A stretch of 64,000 bases of DNA from Aquirufa beregesia (GCF_011090385.1 NZ_SEWW01000002.1:388501-452500); one strand, 5' to 3'; positions 35,029 through 45,656 are shown, counted from the stretch's first letter. Notes: generated from the sequence alone by a model not told the origin. Program-made: numbers and translations.

Positions 35029-35931
35029 ATGGCATCTCCTCACAAATCTGGATTTATTAGTATTATTGGTAAACCGAATGTCGGTAAAAGTACCCTAATG
35101 AATGCATTGGTAGGTGAGCGTTTGTCTATTGTTAGTTCCAAGGCCCAAACCACCAGACATCGTATTTTAGGGATGTTGAATGGAGAATTTGAAGGGACAC
35201 CTTATCAAATTGTATATTCAGATACACCTGGAGTTTTGATGCCCAAGTATGAATTGCATAAATCGATGATGCAATTTGTAAAAAGTTCCTTGGAAGATGC
35301 AGACGTCGTATTATATGTGACGGATGTATTTGATGAATATGAAGATTTAGAATTTCTTACAAATTGGAAGGATCATACCGATACGCCCATTTTAGTTTTA
35401 TTGAATAAAATTGATTTAGTCGGAACTGAAAAGCTTCAGGAGCGGTTGGATTATTGGCGACAAATATTTCCAGATAAGCCTATTTTGCCAATTTCTGCTT
35501 TGGAGGCTGTGCATTTAGATCAAATATTTGAACATATAGTGGCCAAATTACCTGTTCATCCTCCGTTTTTTGATCCGGAAGAATTAACAGACAAACCAGA
35601 AAAGTTTTTTGCTTCGGAGATTATCCGAGAAAAAATATTCATGAATTACAAGAAGGAGATTCCTTATTCTTGTGAAGTAGTAGTTACTTCTTTTAAAGAT
35701 GAGCCTACTATTTTACGAATCGCCACGGAGATTTATGTAGAACGCGTCTCACAGCGTGCCATTTTAATTGGGCATAAGGGAGAGAGTATCAAAAAAGTAG
35801 GGATAGAAGCCCGCCAAGATTTGGAGAAATTTTTTGGTAAAAAAGTATTTTTAGAGCAATTTATCAAAGTGGAGCCAGATTGGCGTGCAAAGGCTGATAA
35901 ATTGCGTTCATTCGGGTATTCGCTCGATTAA
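35029..35931 (+). CDS. era: GTPase Era
   Basis: 300 residues from ATG 35029 (MASPHKSGFISIIGKPNVGK); the ATG at 35017 four codons upstream is an alternative. G-domain motifs: G1 GKPNVGKST, G3 DTPGV, G4 LNKIDL. The KH RNA-binding domain is at the C-terminus (ILIGHKGESIKKVGIEAR). Era binds the 3' end of 16S rRNA during 30S assembly. der follows 10 bases downstream on the same strand. Confidence 0.96.
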   Translation: MASPHKSGFISIIGKPNVGKSTLMNALVGERLSIVSSKAQTTRHRILGMLNGEFEGTPYQIVYSDTPGVLMPKYELHKSMMQFVKSSLEDADVVLYVTDVFDEYEDLEFLTNWKDHTDTPILVLLNKIDLVGTEKLQERLDYWRQIFPDKPILPISALEAVHLDQIFEHIVAKLPVHPPFFDPEELTDKPEKFFASEIIREKIFMNYKKEIPYSCEVVVTSFKDEPTILRIATEIYVERVSQRAILIGHKGESIKKVGIEARQDLEKFFGKKVFLEQFIKVEPDWRAKADKLRSFGYSLD

Positions 35932-35941
35932 TTTTAATAAC

Positions 35942-37264
35942 ATGTCAAATATAGTAGCAATTGTTGGGCGTCCCAATGTAGGAAAGTCGACCTTGTTTAA
36001 TCGATTGATTGAACAAAAAAAGGCCATCATGGACAATGTGTCTGGGGTTACTCGGGATCGCCATTATGGCTATGGTCAATGGACGGGTAAGTTTTTTACT
36101 GTGATAGATACCGGTGGTTATGTGCATGGTTCTGACGATATGTTTGAAGGGGCCATTCGTGAGCAAGTTGAAATGGCTATGGAAGAAGCAGATGTTCTTC
36201 TATTTGTTGTCGACTGTCAAGTAGGTTTAACCGATTTAGATAAGGATTTTGCCAAAGTATTGCGTAAATCAAAAAAGCCCGTAATTATTGTAGCCAATAA
36301 AGCGGATACACATGATAAGGCATTTGTAGCGGCAGAATTTTATGAGTTAGGTCTAGGTGATCCTTATGCTATCGCGGCAGAAAGTGGTAGTGGAACTGGG
36401 GACATGTTGGATTTAATGGTTTCGCATTTTAAAGAAGAGGGTGTAGAAAACCCAGAAGCAGGTGTTCCCCGTGTGGCCATCTTAGGTAGACCTAATGTGG
36501 GAAAATCTTCATTCCTAAATGCATTGCTTGGACGTGAACGCTCCATTGTAACCGACTTGGCTGGTACAACCCGCGACGCCATTCAGAATCGCTATACCTT
36601 GTATGGAAAGGATTTCATCATCACAGACACAGCAGGTATTCGTAGAAAAGCAAAGATTGACGATAATATTGAATATTATTCTGTATTGCGCTCAATCAAG
36701 GCCATGGAAGAATGTGATTTGGCCATTATTTTAGTAGATGCCACGACCATTGATTTCAATACAGGCTTAGAAGCTCAGGATATGAACATCATTAGTATGG
36801 CAGATAAAGCTAAGAAAGGGATTGTTTTGATGGTTAATAAATGGGATTTAGTAGCCAAGGATACCAATACCGCTATCAAGCTGGAGAATGCAATTAAAGA
36901 GCGTTTAGCGCCGATTAATTATATGCCGATTATATTCACTTCGGTGATGGAAAAGAAGCGTATTTTCCAGGTGGTTGAAAAGATGTTAGAAGTGTTTGAG
37001 AATCGTTCTCAGAAAATTGCTACTTCTAAATTGAATGATGTGATGTTGGAAGTAATCAACAATTATCCCCCACCAGCATGGAAAGGTAAATACATCAAAA
37101 TCAAGTATTGTACGCAAGTTTCAACACCTTATCCGACTTTCATCTTTTTCTGTAACTTACCTCAGTATATTAAAGAAAGTTATGAGCGCTATTTGGAGAA
37201 TCAAATGCGTAAGGCATTTAAATTAGAAGGTACTCCTATTTCTTTATTTTTTAGAAAGAAATAA
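35942..37264 (+). CDS. der: GTPase Der (EngA)
   Basis: 440 residues from ATG 35942 (MSNIVAIVGRPNVGKST). Two tandem G domains are each complete: GRPNVGKST...NKAD, and GRPNVGKSSFLNALLGRERS...DTAGIRRK...NKWD. A C-terminal KH-like domain follows. It is needed for 50S maturation. A longer frame upstream overlaps era and is not used. The stop overlaps the convergent YCF48-like gene by 21 bases. Confidence 0.97.
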   Translation: MSNIVAIVGRPNVGKSTLFNRLIEQKKAIMDNVSGVTRDRHYGYGQWTGKFFTVIDTGGYVHGSDDMFEGAIREQVEMAMEEADVLLFVVDCQVGLTDLDKDFAKVLRKSKKPVIIVANKADTHDKAFVAAEFYELGLGDPYAIAAESGSGTGDMLDLMVSHFKEEGVENPEAGVPRVAILGRPNVGKSSFLNALLGRERSIVTDLAGTTRDAIQNRYTLYGKDFIITDTAGIRRKAKIDDNIEYYSVLRSIKAMEECDLAIILVDATTIDFNTGLEAQDMNIISMADKAKKGIVLMVNKWDLVAKDTNTAIKLENAIKERLAPINYMPIIFTSVMEKKRIFQVVEKMLEVFENRSQKIATSKLNDVMLEVINNYPPPAWKGKYIKIKYCTQVSTPYPTFIFFCNLPQYIKESYERYLENQMRKAFKLEGTPISLFFRKK

Positions 37265-38293
37265 TCGGTCCAATTCAGCTAAGGATATTTTAGCCAAAGT
37301 GCCTTTTGTGCCTACAGCGTATAAGTGTTTTTTGTGCAATATCACATTATGAAAGTGGGTTTCGCCAAGCGAAATCCACTTTTTAGTTTTAGGGGCATAA
37401 GCTGCGCTTTTAGATGGTCCTACGACGACCCAATATTTGCCTGTCCAAATTACCTTTTCCATATAGAAGCTCGGATAATCACTCAGTTTTTTCCAGGTCA
37501 ACCCTGCATCTTTGCTTTCCAGAATGCCAATGTTATTTTCATTTAAACGGAGGTAATTACCTCCTACAATCCAATAATTGGTTTTATTTCTAGCTCCTAT
37601 GGAAAAGAAACCGCTGCTACTATCTGCTGGAGTACTTTGGTTCATTTCCTGGAACTGTGTGAATGTTTCATCTAGACTTTGTAGGATTCTAGCATGAGTA
37701 GAGCCACCCGTCACTAAGTTTAATTTTCCATGAATCCAAAGTAAAGAAGATCCACTGGCCGCAAATGCGGCTTCTCGTTGTAGTAAAGTAGGGAAGGAGG
37801 ATATCTTGATTTCTTCTACTTTTTCTTCCTGGGATTTGATTTTAAACAAAGGAAATTGTCCGTCCATTGGATCTGAAAGCATGATACCTTCTTGCTTTTT
37901 GTGATTCCAGGCAATAGCATCAAAGAAATAAGGACCCGATTTTTTCTCAAATAGGATGGACCAAGAATATCCTTGATCTTTACTGATGAATAGTTTTGCG
38001 GCACCTTTATCTGCAGGTCCAGCACTCATTAATAGTACTTTTTGCTGACCTACAATGGCCAAATCTCTAAAATCAAGCTTTTCAGCACCAGGTACTTGTG
38101 ACTCTTGCCAAGTTATACCTCCATTTCTCGAATGGATTACTGTTCCTTGCGTTCCGCCAATCCAAATGTCATTTTTTAAGCTACGAATAGCTCGGAAGGA
38201 AGCTTTTGTCTGTAACGGAATATTTATCCATTGGGCAAAAGTTGAAAGATCAACTAACAAGCAAAAAATGAGTAAGAATAGTCGTCTTTTCAT
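37244..38293 (-). CDS. Secreted YCF48/BNR-repeat beta-propeller protein
   Basis: 349 residues with a signal peptide (MKRRLFLLIFCLLVDLSTFAQ). Repeats of the type DIWIGGTQGTVIHSRNGGITW, SKDQGYSW and ESKDAGLTW (Asp-box-like S/T-x-D-x-G-x-T-W) indicate a WD40-like propeller related to YCF48 or sialidase BNR repeats. No catalytic residues of sialidases are evident. It is probably an exported adaptor or binding protein. A T9SS sorting tail is not present. Confidence 0.75.
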   Translation of the reverse strand: MKRRLFLLIFCLLVDLSTFAQWINIPLQTKASFRAIRSLKNDIWIGGTQGTVIHSRNGGITWQESQVPGAEKLDFRDLAIVGQQKVLLMSAGPADKGAAKLFISKDQGYSWSILFEKKSGPYFFDAIAWNHKKQEGIMLSDPMDGQFPLFKIKSQEEKVEEIKISSFPTLLQREAAFAASGSSLLWIHGKLNLVTGGSTHARILQSLDETFTQFQEMNQSTPADSSSGFFSIGARNKTNYWIVGGNYLRLNENNIGILESKDAGLTWKKLSDYPSFYMEKVIWTGKYWVVVGPSKSAAYAPKTKKWISLGETHFHNVILHKKHLYAVGTKGTLAKISLAELDRLFLSKK

Positions 38294-38298
38294 GGCAT

Positions 38299-38332
38299 AA
38301 AAAAAGCCTCCCGAGTAAACGAGAGGCTTTTA
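38299..38332 (-). terminator. Terminator of the T9SS cargo gene
   Basis: AAGCCTC and GAGGCTT arms around a roughly 14-base loop, with a T-tract on the minus strand. Confidence 0.7.
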
Positions 38333-38347
38333 ATTAAGTTTTAAATC

Positions 38348-40822
38348 TTATTTGCTAACGATAATTTTACCAGTATAAGATTTGCTATTGTCAGCTGTGA
38401 TAGTAACGATGTAGATACCGTTTCCTAATCCTGGCAATTTAAGAATGTTCGTTGGCTCAGGGTTAGCAGCGTTTAATGCTGGAATTTTACCTGAGTAAAC
38501 TGGACGACCTACCATGTCATACAAAGTAACTATGGCATTAGTCCAGTCATCTAAGATTTGGATGTTAACACCATCTACATCTGGCTTAGTCACTGGGTTA
38601 GGGAAGATAGCGACTCCGTTAAACTCAGGATCTAACGTGTATGCATATTTAGTAAAGTCGGTGTAGCAAGTTAATGGGAAACCATCAATAGCATACAAAT
38701 ACTTTCTTCTAACACTGTAATCACCATTGGTTTTTACCTTAGTGATGTAGCTTTTAGATGGAAGAGCTGTAGTTCCAAATTTCCACTCATAATCACTGGC
38801 TGTACCACCTGTTACTGTAGCTGGGAAGTTCAATGCTTTCAAGGTATAAACACCTTCTTTAAGGATTCTAGCATCTGTAGCTACAGGGTTCAGCTGAACA
38901 CTTACTTTAATCTTGTTAGAAGCAGGAGAGATACATCCGTAGATATCTGTTGCTCTAGTGTAGTAAGTATCAGATGTTTTAACACCTTCAAATACTTTTA
39001 ATGTAGAAAGAGATGCATTGGCATTGCCATACCAGTTAACAATGCTATTCGATGTAGACGCAGTTAATGTTACAGCATTGAATGCACTGTAATCATCATC
39101 TTTTCTTGCACAGAAAGTAGTTGCACTACCAGCTGTAATGGTTGGTGCTGCTGGAAGCGCTAATACTTTAACTTCCACGGCCGCCGATGATTCAGAATAA
39201 CATCCATTGGCGTTGATTGTTTTTACTGTATAGAATCCTACTTTATTGTAATCAATTAAGCTGGTCGTTAATGCATTGCTCCATTCCCATTTAGTAGTTT
39301 CCCCATTAGGTAATGAAGAAGCTTGCATTTGACCTGCAATTGGCGTTCCTTCGCAGAAACCTACTGTAGAATCTGTAACCAATGAACCATTCGCTGGTTT
39401 TAAAGCAGTGATTGTTGGCGTAACAGGCTTGTCGTAGTTCTTGACAGTAACTTCATCAGAAGCAGGAGATGGACAGTTGTAGTTGGATACATAATCCACT
39501 TTCACTTTTGCATTTTGTTTGAAAATGATGCTAGATAAACTACCTAAAGCAGCTGTTTCAACACCGTCTACATACCAACGGAATTTAGATGGTTTGGTTG
39601 GAGTTTTGTTTGCTGCCCATAAATAACCTTCGTTACGTACTAAAGAAGCCGAGTCTACTTTTAAGCTAGTTGAACCTTCGATGCAATAACCTAAATTTCC
39701 TGTGATAGGACCTGGCTTAGGTAATTCTACGTAAGTAATACGAACTTGGTTGGATTCTTTAGAACCACAAACACCAGCTCTATCCGTCATTTTTACGTAG
39801 TATAAAACCGATTTTTTCTCAGCAATAGCCGTTAATACACCTGAAGTGAAACCTGTCGCATTGAATCGATCTGCACCAAAATTATCAGAAGGCTTATATT
39901 CATCTTTTCCAAACCATTGGAATTCAAAATATTGATTGTATTGATTGAAATTTAAGGTATTATTTCTTTCAGGATTCGTGTAGATGCCTAAGTCTACTAA
40001 AGTACCCTGACAAACCTCTTTGGTATCATTATCTGGTAAAAGGCTTTTTACGCTATTCACAAAAACTGTAGGAACGGCATAACCTTTTCTCACATCGTAA
40101 CCTGCAGCTCTAGAATATTCTTTTTTCGGGATATTTGTTCCTGTAAGAGCTGCTGTATTGTCTGAATAATTGATGATGCAACTAACGCTGTATCTACCAG
40201 AAATGTAATCTGTACCAGAGATCTTTATAGCATCCCAATTGGCAATTTCAACCGTTTTATTGTTTACTGGTAAATACCAAAGTGTTCCATCTGGGCAACC
40301 AGTAGCCTTCAAAGAAATGGAACCTGCGTTAGGGTCATTGATGTCTCCACAAACAATGCTACCTGCTAGAGCAGAAATAGCTGGAGCATACGTGGCAGGG
40401 TCTACTACTTGAATAGTTACCTTAGAGGCCATCGTTCCCGGAGCGATGGTGCTACCACCTGCTGTGGTGACACATTTTAACTCATATACATAAGGAGGAA
40501 TGTTTCCACCAGGTCTATTATCCAAGGTTAAAGCTAAAGCTGTAACGCTTACACTTGCATCTCCATTACCAGAATATGCGCCATCCCAATCAGCCATTGG
40601 ATAATAGGTTATGCCTCCGCCATTAGGTTCATTTTTATAAAAGCCCCAATCGTAATAAGTGCCAGCTGGACAGCCTGTTGCCACAAGGGCCTTTGCCTCA
40701 CCATTTTTAACTAATGTAGTTTGATCACCTAGTTTTCCGTTGATAAGTTGAGCCGAGGCGGAATATGCCATTAAGAAAACTAAAATGGCGGATAAATTGA
40801 ATTTGAAGAATTTGTTCATCAT
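38348..40822 (-). CDS. Large secreted protein with type IX sorting domain
   Basis: 824 residues. Signal MNKFFKFNLSAILVFLMAYS with cleavage after SASA. The body is a string of Ig-like, Cys-containing repeats (for example VCGSKESNQVRITYVELPKP, YGCISPASNKIKVSV and NCPSPASDEVTVK). The C-terminal 80 residues (VAIFPNPVTKPDVDGVNIQI ... GIYIVTITADNSKSYTGKIIVSK) are the type A T9SS sorting domain, with PNP, GxY and a final K-basic end. It is predicted to be exported by T9SS and processed by PorU, encoded at the left edge. The function is unknown; it is probably an adhesin-like surface protein. Confidence 0.85.
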   Translation of the reverse strand: MMNKFFKFNLSAILVFLMAYSASAQLINGKLGDQTTLVKNGEAKALVATGCPAGTYYDWGFYKNEPNGGGITYYPMADWDGAYSGNGDASVSVTALALTLDNRPGGNIPPYVYELKCVTTAGGSTIAPGTMASKVTIQVVDPATYAPAISALAGSIVCGDINDPNAGSISLKATGCPDGTLWYLPVNNKTVEIANWDAIKISGTDYISGRYSVSCIINYSDNTAALTGTNIPKKEYSRAAGYDVRKGYAVPTVFVNSVKSLLPDNDTKEVCQGTLVDLGIYTNPERNNTLNFNQYNQYFEFQWFGKDEYKPSDNFGADRFNATGFTSGVLTAIAEKKSVLYYVKMTDRAGVCGSKESNQVRITYVELPKPGPITGNLGYCIEGSTSLKVDSASLVRNEGYLWAANKTPTKPSKFRWYVDGVETAALGSLSSIIFKQNAKVKVDYVSNYNCPSPASDEVTVKNYDKPVTPTITALKPANGSLVTDSTVGFCEGTPIAGQMQASSLPNGETTKWEWSNALTTSLIDYNKVGFYTVKTINANGCYSESSAAVEVKVLALPAAPTITAGSATTFCARKDDDYSAFNAVTLTASTSNSIVNWYGNANASLSTLKVFEGVKTSDTYYTRATDIYGCISPASNKIKVSVQLNPVATDARILKEGVYTLKALNFPATVTGGTASDYEWKFGTTALPSKSYITKVKTNGDYSVRRKYLYAIDGFPLTCYTDFTKYAYTLDPEFNGVAIFPNPVTKPDVDGVNIQILDDWTNAIVTLYDMVGRPVYSGKIPALNAANPEPTNILKLPGLGNGIYIVTITADNSKSYTGKIIVSK

Positions 40823-41003
40823 GTTAAGAACGAGTTTGAGTAGATTAATTAAACAATAAAGCTACCTATTGAATTAGGCACTAAATTAATTAAAATTATC
40901 TTATGTAGGGCAAGAAATTTATTAAATGGCATATAAAACAGTAATTAAATTTGAAAAGCAGAATATTCTATCAGCTTTCTGTTCGCATAGCTTAAATATT
41001 GCG

Positions 41004-41011
41004 TATTTTTG
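41004..41011 (+). promoter_or_regulatory. glnS -7 element
   Basis: TATTTTTG, 60 bases before the glnS ATG. No convincing -33 element was found. Confidence 0.4.
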
Positions 41012-41070
41012 AAATTGAATTAATCATTTTCGACCCTAAAAACGACAAAATTGTCAAGAACGTATATTGA

Positions 41071-42738
41071 ATGGAAGAATTAAAACCAAAATCCCTTAAT
41101 TTTTTAGAAGAAATCGTACAGGTCGATTTAGCAGCTGGAAAATACCCTCAAGGAATTTTCACTCGATTCCCTCCTGAACCTAATGGATACCTTCACATTG
41201 GTCATGCCAAATCCATTTGTTTGAACTTTGGTTTAGCTCAAGAATTTGGAGGAAAGACTAATTTACGTTTTGATGATACCAATCCCATCACGGAAGAAAC
41301 GGAATACGTAGAATCCATCAAGAAGGATGTGGCATGGTTGGGATTTAGTTGGGCTAATGAGCTTTATACTTCTGATTATTTTGAAACTTTATTTCAATAT
41401 GCGGTACAATTGATTGAAAAATCATTGGCTTATGTAGATGATTCATCTGCCGAGGAAATTGCCGCTCAAAAAGGGACTCCCACCATTCCCGGTGTTCCAA
41501 GTCCTTTTCGCAATCGATCGGTAGAAGAAAATGTAGATTTATTTCAGCGGATGCGTGCGGGAGAGTTTCCCGATGGAGCCAAGGTTTTGCGGGCCAAAAT
41601 AGATATGTCACATCCGAATATGCACATGCGTGATCCATTCATGTACCGTATTCGTCATGTGGAGCATCACCGTACGGGTAATGCTTGGTGCATTTATCCC
41701 ATGTATGATTTTGCCCATGGTCAATCGGATTCCATGGAAGGCATCACACACTCCATTTGTACCTTGGAATTTGATGTGCACCGTCCTTTATACGATTGGT
41801 TTATCGAGAAATTAGAGATATTCCCTACCCACCAATACGAGTTTGCTCGTTTAAATTTGTCACATACTGTGATGAGTAAGCGGAAACTCTTGCAATTGGT
41901 GAATGAGAAAATCGTTCATGGATGGGATGATCCACGTATGCCGACTATCTCGGCATTACGTAGAAGAGGTTTTACGCCAGCCTCCATTCAGAATTTCTGT
42001 GAGAGAATCGGTGTGGCCAAGCGAGATAACCTAATTGACATCAGCTTGTTGGAATTCTGTATCCGAGAAGATTTAAATAAATCGGCTAATCGCTATATGG
42101 CGGTGCTGGATCCTGTGAAATTAGTCATCACGAATTATCCAGAAGGTCAAACCGAAGATTTGTTGATTGAAAATAATCCTGAAGATGAAAGTACAGGTAA
42201 AAGATCTGTACCATTCTCTCGTGAATTGTATATTGAAAGAGAAGATTTTATGGTGGATCCACCTAAAAAATTCTTCCGACTTGGCCCTGGTCTTAATGTT
42301 CGATTAAAAGGAGCTTATATTATTCAATGTGGGAATTTTGAATTGAACGAAGACGGTTCCGTCAAAGAAATTCATGCTACCTATATTCCTGAAAGTAAAT
42401 CGGGTCAAGATACTTCTGGAATCCATGTGAAAGGAACGATTCACTGGGTTTCTATTCCTCATGCTGAAGTAGCTGAGGTGCGCTTGTTTGATCGATTATT
42501 GATAGTAGAAGATGCTTCTGAATTAGGGGATGATTTTATGAAATTCATCAATCCAGAGTCATTACAAGTGCTTGGTAAGGTTTATGTAGAGCCTGCTTTG
42601 CGTGAGGCACAAGTTGAAAAAGCTGTTCAATTTATGCGTAAAGGATATTTCTGTTTAGATAAAGACACGAAAGACGGGCATTTGGTATTTAACCGTACAG
42701 TAACCCTGAAGGATACCTGGGCCAAACAGCAAAAATAG
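41071..42738 (+). CDS. glnS: Glutaminyl-tRNA synthetase
   Basis: 555 residues. Class I motifs: HIGH as [18 protein letters not shown] and KMSKS as [10 protein letters not shown]. GlnS-specific features are RFDDTNP, the [20 protein letters not shown] block and the C-terminal anticodon-binding beta-barrels. The N-terminal helical extension of eukaryotic GlnRS is absent, as expected. It charges tRNA-Gln directly, so Gln-tRNA need not be made through GatCAB. The IS256 copy is inserted 66 bases downstream. Confidence 0.95.
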   Translation: MEELKPKSLNFLEEIVQVDLAAGKYPQGIFTRFPPEPNGYLHIGHAKSICLNFGLAQEFGGKTNLRFDDTNPITEETEYVESIKKDVAWLGFSWANELYTSDYFETLFQYAVQLIEKSLAYVDDSSAEEIAAQKGTPTIPGVPSPFRNRSVEENVDLFQRMRAGEFPDGAKVLRAKIDMSHPNMHMRDPFMYRIRHVEHHRTGNAWCIYPMYDFAHGQSDSMEGITHSICTLEFDVHRPLYDWFIEKLEIFPTHQYEFARLNLSHTVMSKRKLLQLVNEKIVHGWDDPRMPTISALRRRGFTPASIQNFCERIGVAKRDNLIDISLLEFCIREDLNKSANRYMAVLDPVKLVITNYPEGQTEDLLIENNPEDESTGKRSVPFSRELYIEREDFMVDPPKKFFRLGPGLNVRLKGAYIIQCGNFELNEDGSVKEIHATYIPESKSGQDTSGIHVKGTIHWVSIPHAEVAEVRLFDRLLIVEDASELGDDFMKFINPESLQVLGKVYVEPALREAQVEKAVQFMRKGYFCLDKDTKDGHLVFNRTVTLKDTWAKQQK

Positions 42739-42804
42739 AGAAGAGGCGATGCTTCGTCTAAACATGGTCGAGGCATAGCACTGCACAGTCGGCACCATCT
42801 CTTA

Positions 42805-44116
42805 AAGTGTGTAAGTAGAAAATAGTGTTGGTTTCGGCCTTCACTATTTTTTTTTACATTTAAACACTTATTAAGATGGAAATGGACACAAAAGATTCAT
42901 TAACCGATGCTTTCTTAAAGCAATTAAAAACTGGAGATGAACTCCAGGCCTTTCTTCGAGATATTCACAAGCGAGGCTTGGAGAAGATTTTAGAAGGAGA
43001 ACTTGATGCACATTTGGGTTATGACAAACACGAGAAAACACCCAGCTCTAATGCTCGTAATGGAACCCAGAAAAAGGTGATTAAAACCGAGTTTGGTGAA
43101 ACACCTATTGAGGTTCCTAGAGACAGAGAATCAAGCTTTGATCCTGTTCTAGTTCCCAAACGAAGTAGGTACTCAACAGGCGTTGAAAACCTCATTGTTT
43201 CTCTTTATTCGAAAGGGATGAGCGTAAGTGATATCGAGCAAGAAATCAAAGAAATCTATCAATTCGAACTATCTAGCTCAGCTATCTCACGGGTAACCCA
43301 GCGTATTATGGAGGATTCGATTGCCTGGCAGAATCGACCCCTTGATGCGGTCTATTTGGTGGTCTGGATGGATGGGATTGTCTTTAAAGTCAGGGAGAAT
43401 TCCAAGGTCGTCAACAAAACAATCTACTTATCCATCGGATTAAATCGAGAGGGTAGAAAAGAGGTCTTAGGAATGTGGTTAGGTAAAAGCGAGAGCTCAA
43501 GCTTCTGGATGGGTGTATTAACTGATTTGAAGGCACGGGGTGTAGAGGACATTCTGATTACAGCCACGGACAATTTAAATGGCTTTACGCAAACCATTCG
43601 TGCCGTATTCCCTGAATCACAAACTCAAATCTGTGTGGTTCATCAAATCAGGAATGCTTGTCGATATGTGGTATGGAAAGATAAGAAAGAGTTCACAAGG
43701 GATATGAAGCAGATATATGATGCTCCTACCAAACAAGCAGCAGAAGCGGCATTGAAAGATTACGGGGCTAAATGGGGCAAGAAATATCCTTATGCCATTC
43801 GATCATGGGAGGATAACTGGGAAGAGTTGACCGTTTTTTTTGATTTTCCGCTCGAGATTCGTAAGATTATTTACACGACGAATCTGATTGAAAACCTGAA
43901 TGGAAAGATTCGCAAATACACGAAAAACAAGCTCTCTTTCCCAACGGATGATGCCCTGATGAAATCAGTATATTTGGCCATAAACGAAGCAACCAAAAAA
44001 TGGAGCCTGCCAATTCAGAACTGGGGAATTATATTGAATCAGTTTTTGGCTATATTTGAAAAAAGGGTCCGAATTTAAAAGCAAATCCGAACCCGCTATT
44101 TTTTACTTACACACTT
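42805..44116 (+). mobile_element. IS256-family insertion sequence
   Basis: About 1.31 kb bounded by imperfect terminal inverted repeats: AAGTGTGTAAGTAGAAAATAG on the left, and its inverse (AAGTGTGTAAGTAAAAAATAG read on the minus strand) on the right, with one mismatch over the 21 bases. It carries one transposase. I could not find a clean 8-9 base target duplication. Both flanks contain related hairpin-type sequence (GCACAGTCG, GATGCTTCGTCT), so it may sit inside an intergenic repeat. Edges are uncertain by a few bases. Confidence 0.85.
42876..44078 (+). CDS. IS256-family transposase
   Basis: 400 residues, full length. The DDE fold is shown by WMDGIVFKV (first Asp), TATDNLNGF (second Asp), the family mark [13 protein letters not shown], and the later region [19 protein letters not shown] with the catalytic Glu. 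The N-terminal part has [15 protein letters not shown], typical of the mutator/IS256 group. No frameshift or stop was seen, so the element is probably active or recently arrived. Confidence 0.95.
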   Translation: MEMDTKDSLTDAFLKQLKTGDELQAFLRDIHKRGLEKILEGELDAHLGYDKHEKTPSSNARNGTQKKVIKTEFGETPIEVPRDRESSFDPVLVPKRSRYSTGVENLIVSLYSKGMSVSDIEQEIKEIYQFELSSSAISRVTQRIMEDSIAWQNRPLDAVYLVVWMDGIVFKVRENSKVVNKTIYLSIGLNREGRKEVLGMWLGKSESSSFWMGVLTDLKARGVEDILITATDNLNGFTQTIRAVFPESQTQICVVHQIRNACRYVVWKDKKEFTRDMKQIYDAPTKQAAEAALKDYGAKWGKKYPYAIRSWEDNWEELTVFFDFPLEIRKIIYTTNLIENLNGKIRKYTKNKLSFPTDDALMKSVYLAINEATKKWSLPIQNWGIILNQFLAIFEKRVRI

Positions 44117-44155
44117 AATGGGATAGTGTCGCACAGTCGAAGCATTGCTTCGTCT

Positions 44156-45133
44156 CTACTTTTTTGCAAAAAGGGATTCGACAAATGTGCTGCGATTGAA
44201 TACCTGTAAATCGGAAATTTTTTCCCCGACACCAATGTATTTCACTGGAATTTTGAACTGATCGGAGATTCCAATCACCACGCCTCCTTTGGCTGTGCCA
44301 TCTAATTTAGTAATGGCTAAGGCGGTAACCTCAGTCGCTTTAGTGAATTCTTGAGCCTGAATGAAGGCATTTTGTCCCGTAGATCCATCTAGAACTAAAA
44401 GCACTTCGTGAGGAGCATCAGGGATGAATTTTTGAACAACACGTTTGATTTTGGTCAATTCTGTCATCAAATTTACTTTCGTATGTAATCTGCCCGCTGT
44501 ATCAATGATCACGATGTCGGCATTCATTTCTACTCCTTTTTTAACAGCATCATAGGCTACCGAAGCGGGATCAGTATTCATACCATGATCAATCACAGGA
44601 ACCCCCACCCGTTCACCCCATAACTTTAATTGGTCCACAGCGGCCGCACGAAAAGTGTCTGCTGCACCTAGAACCACTTTTAATCCATTTTGATGAAATT
44701 GAGAGGCCAATTTACCTATGGTGGTCGTTTTGCCCACTCCATTGACACCTACCACCATAATGACATAGGGCTTTTGTTTAGGCTCAGCAAAGGCATGTTG
44801 TAAATCGGCCGATTGGTTTTCTTCTAATAAAGCGGCAATTTCTTCTCTTAAAACTTGATCTAGTTCTTCGGTAGACACGAATTTGTCGCGCTCAACTCGG
44901 CGTTCGATTCGGTCAATGATTTTTAAAGTAGTGGGTACTCCGACATCGGAACTTAATAGAATTTCTTCTAATTCATCCAATACCTCTTCATCAACTTTGG
45001 ACTTACCTAGAACGGCTCTACCCATTTTGGATAGAAACCCTTCTTTGGTTTTTTCTAGTCCTTTCTCCAAGGCCTCCAGTTCCTCCTGTTCTTGTGGTGC
45101 TGGTTTCTTTTTAAAAAAATCGAATAGTCCCAT
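44156..45133 (-). CDS. ftsY: Signal recognition particle receptor FtsY
   Basis: 325 residues from ATG 45133 (MGLFDFFKKKPAPQE); the extended frame to 45166 is unnecessary. N-domain about 30-110, then the G-domain with GVNGVGKTTTIGKLA, DTFRAAAVDQLK, DTAGR and TKLDGTAKGG. It docks SRP-ribosome complexes at the inner membrane for co-translational insertion. The membrane-targeting acidic A-domain is short, as in many Bacteroidota. It sits after rpmG and DUF4295, the usual order in this phylum. Confidence 0.95.
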   Translation of the reverse strand: MGLFDFFKKKPAPQEQEELEALEKGLEKTKEGFLSKMGRAVLGKSKVDEEVLDELEEILLSSDVGVPTTLKIIDRIERRVERDKFVSTEELDQVLREEIAALLEENQSADLQHAFAEPKQKPYVIMVVGVNGVGKTTTIGKLASQFHQNGLKVVLGAADTFRAAAVDQLKLWGERVGVPVIDHGMNTDPASVAYDAVKKGVEMNADIVIIDTAGRLHTKVNLMTELTKIKRVVQKFIPDAPHEVLLVLDGSTGQNAFIQAQEFTKATEVTALAITKLDGTAKGGVVIGISDQFKIPVKYIGVGEKISDLQVFNRSTFVESLFAKK

Positions 45134-45170
45134 GGCTGTGAATGAAAATAAAAACGAATGTAACAAAAAT

Positions 45171-45197
45171 AAAAAAAGTCCCTCACGAAGGGACTTT
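45171..45197 (-). terminator. Terminator between DUF4295 and ftsY
   Basis: AAGTCCCT and AGGGACTT arms around a short loop with a T-run on the minus strand. It separates the rpmG-DUF4295 transcript from ftsY, or attenuates it. Confidence 0.75.
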
Positions 45198-45232
45198 AAT
45201 ATCTAAGCGAAAAAAGGTACCCCGCTTGAAAA

Positions 45233-45385
45233 TTAGTTTTTCAATGCAGCATTTACCTCATCTTGAAGAATAATTTCTTCTTTGAAGGTATAAGCTCCTG
45301 TGGTTGGATTTTTAACCGCTTTAATGATTTTAGCGTATTTTACGCCTCCTTCTTTTTTTAACGTTGCAACTACTTTCTTAGCCAT
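45233..45385 (-). CDS. DUF4295 small basic protein
   Basis: 50 residues: MAKKVVATLKKEGGVKYAKI, then IKAVKNPTTGAYTFKEE and a tail IILQDEVNAALKN. This Lys-rich family is Bacteroidota-specific, nearly always between rpmG and ftsY, and its size, charge and location suggest a ribosome-associated protein. That role is inferred from context. It begins 18 bases after the rpmG stop. Confidence 0.85.
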   Translation of the reverse strand: MAKKVVATLKKEGGVKYAKIIKAVKNPTTGAYTFKEEIILQDEVNAALKN

Positions 45386-45403
45386 ATTTCTTAGGTATTA
45401 AAA

Positions 45404-45586
45404 CTATTTGATCTCCTTATGAAGTGTAACTTTCTTCAATACCGAATTGTATTTTTTCAATTCGATACGAGCAGTCGTGTTTTTACGATTCTTAGTCGTG
45501 ATGTAACGCGACATTCCTGGTAAACCAGATTCTTTGTGCTCAGTGCATTCTAGAATTACTTGAATGCGATTTCCTTTCTTTGCCAT
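45404..45586 (-). CDS. rpmG: Ribosomal protein L33
   Basis: 60 residues: [20 protein letters not shown], then [22 protein letters not shown] and a Lys-rich end. A clear L33 of the Cys-poor type, lacking the CxxC zinc pair. The usual upstream rpmB (L28) is not present; instead a promoter lies directly upstream. The longer upstream frame is a chance extension. Confidence 0.95.
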   Translation of the reverse strand: MAKKGNRIQVILECTEHKESGLPGMSRYITTKNRKNTTARIELKKYNSVLKKVTLHKEIK

Positions 45587-45625
45587 AGTATTAAAATCTT
45601 TTTTCGCCTCATTTGAAACGGACTG

Positions 45626-45656
45626 CAAAGGTAGAAGAAATATTTTTTTTCGCAAA
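45626..45656 (-). promoter_or_regulatory. rpmG promoter
   Basis: TTTG at 45656-45653, a 19-nt spacer and TACCTTTG at 45633-45626. The downstream GCAGTCCG resembles the rRNA/tRNA discriminator. Confidence 0.8.
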
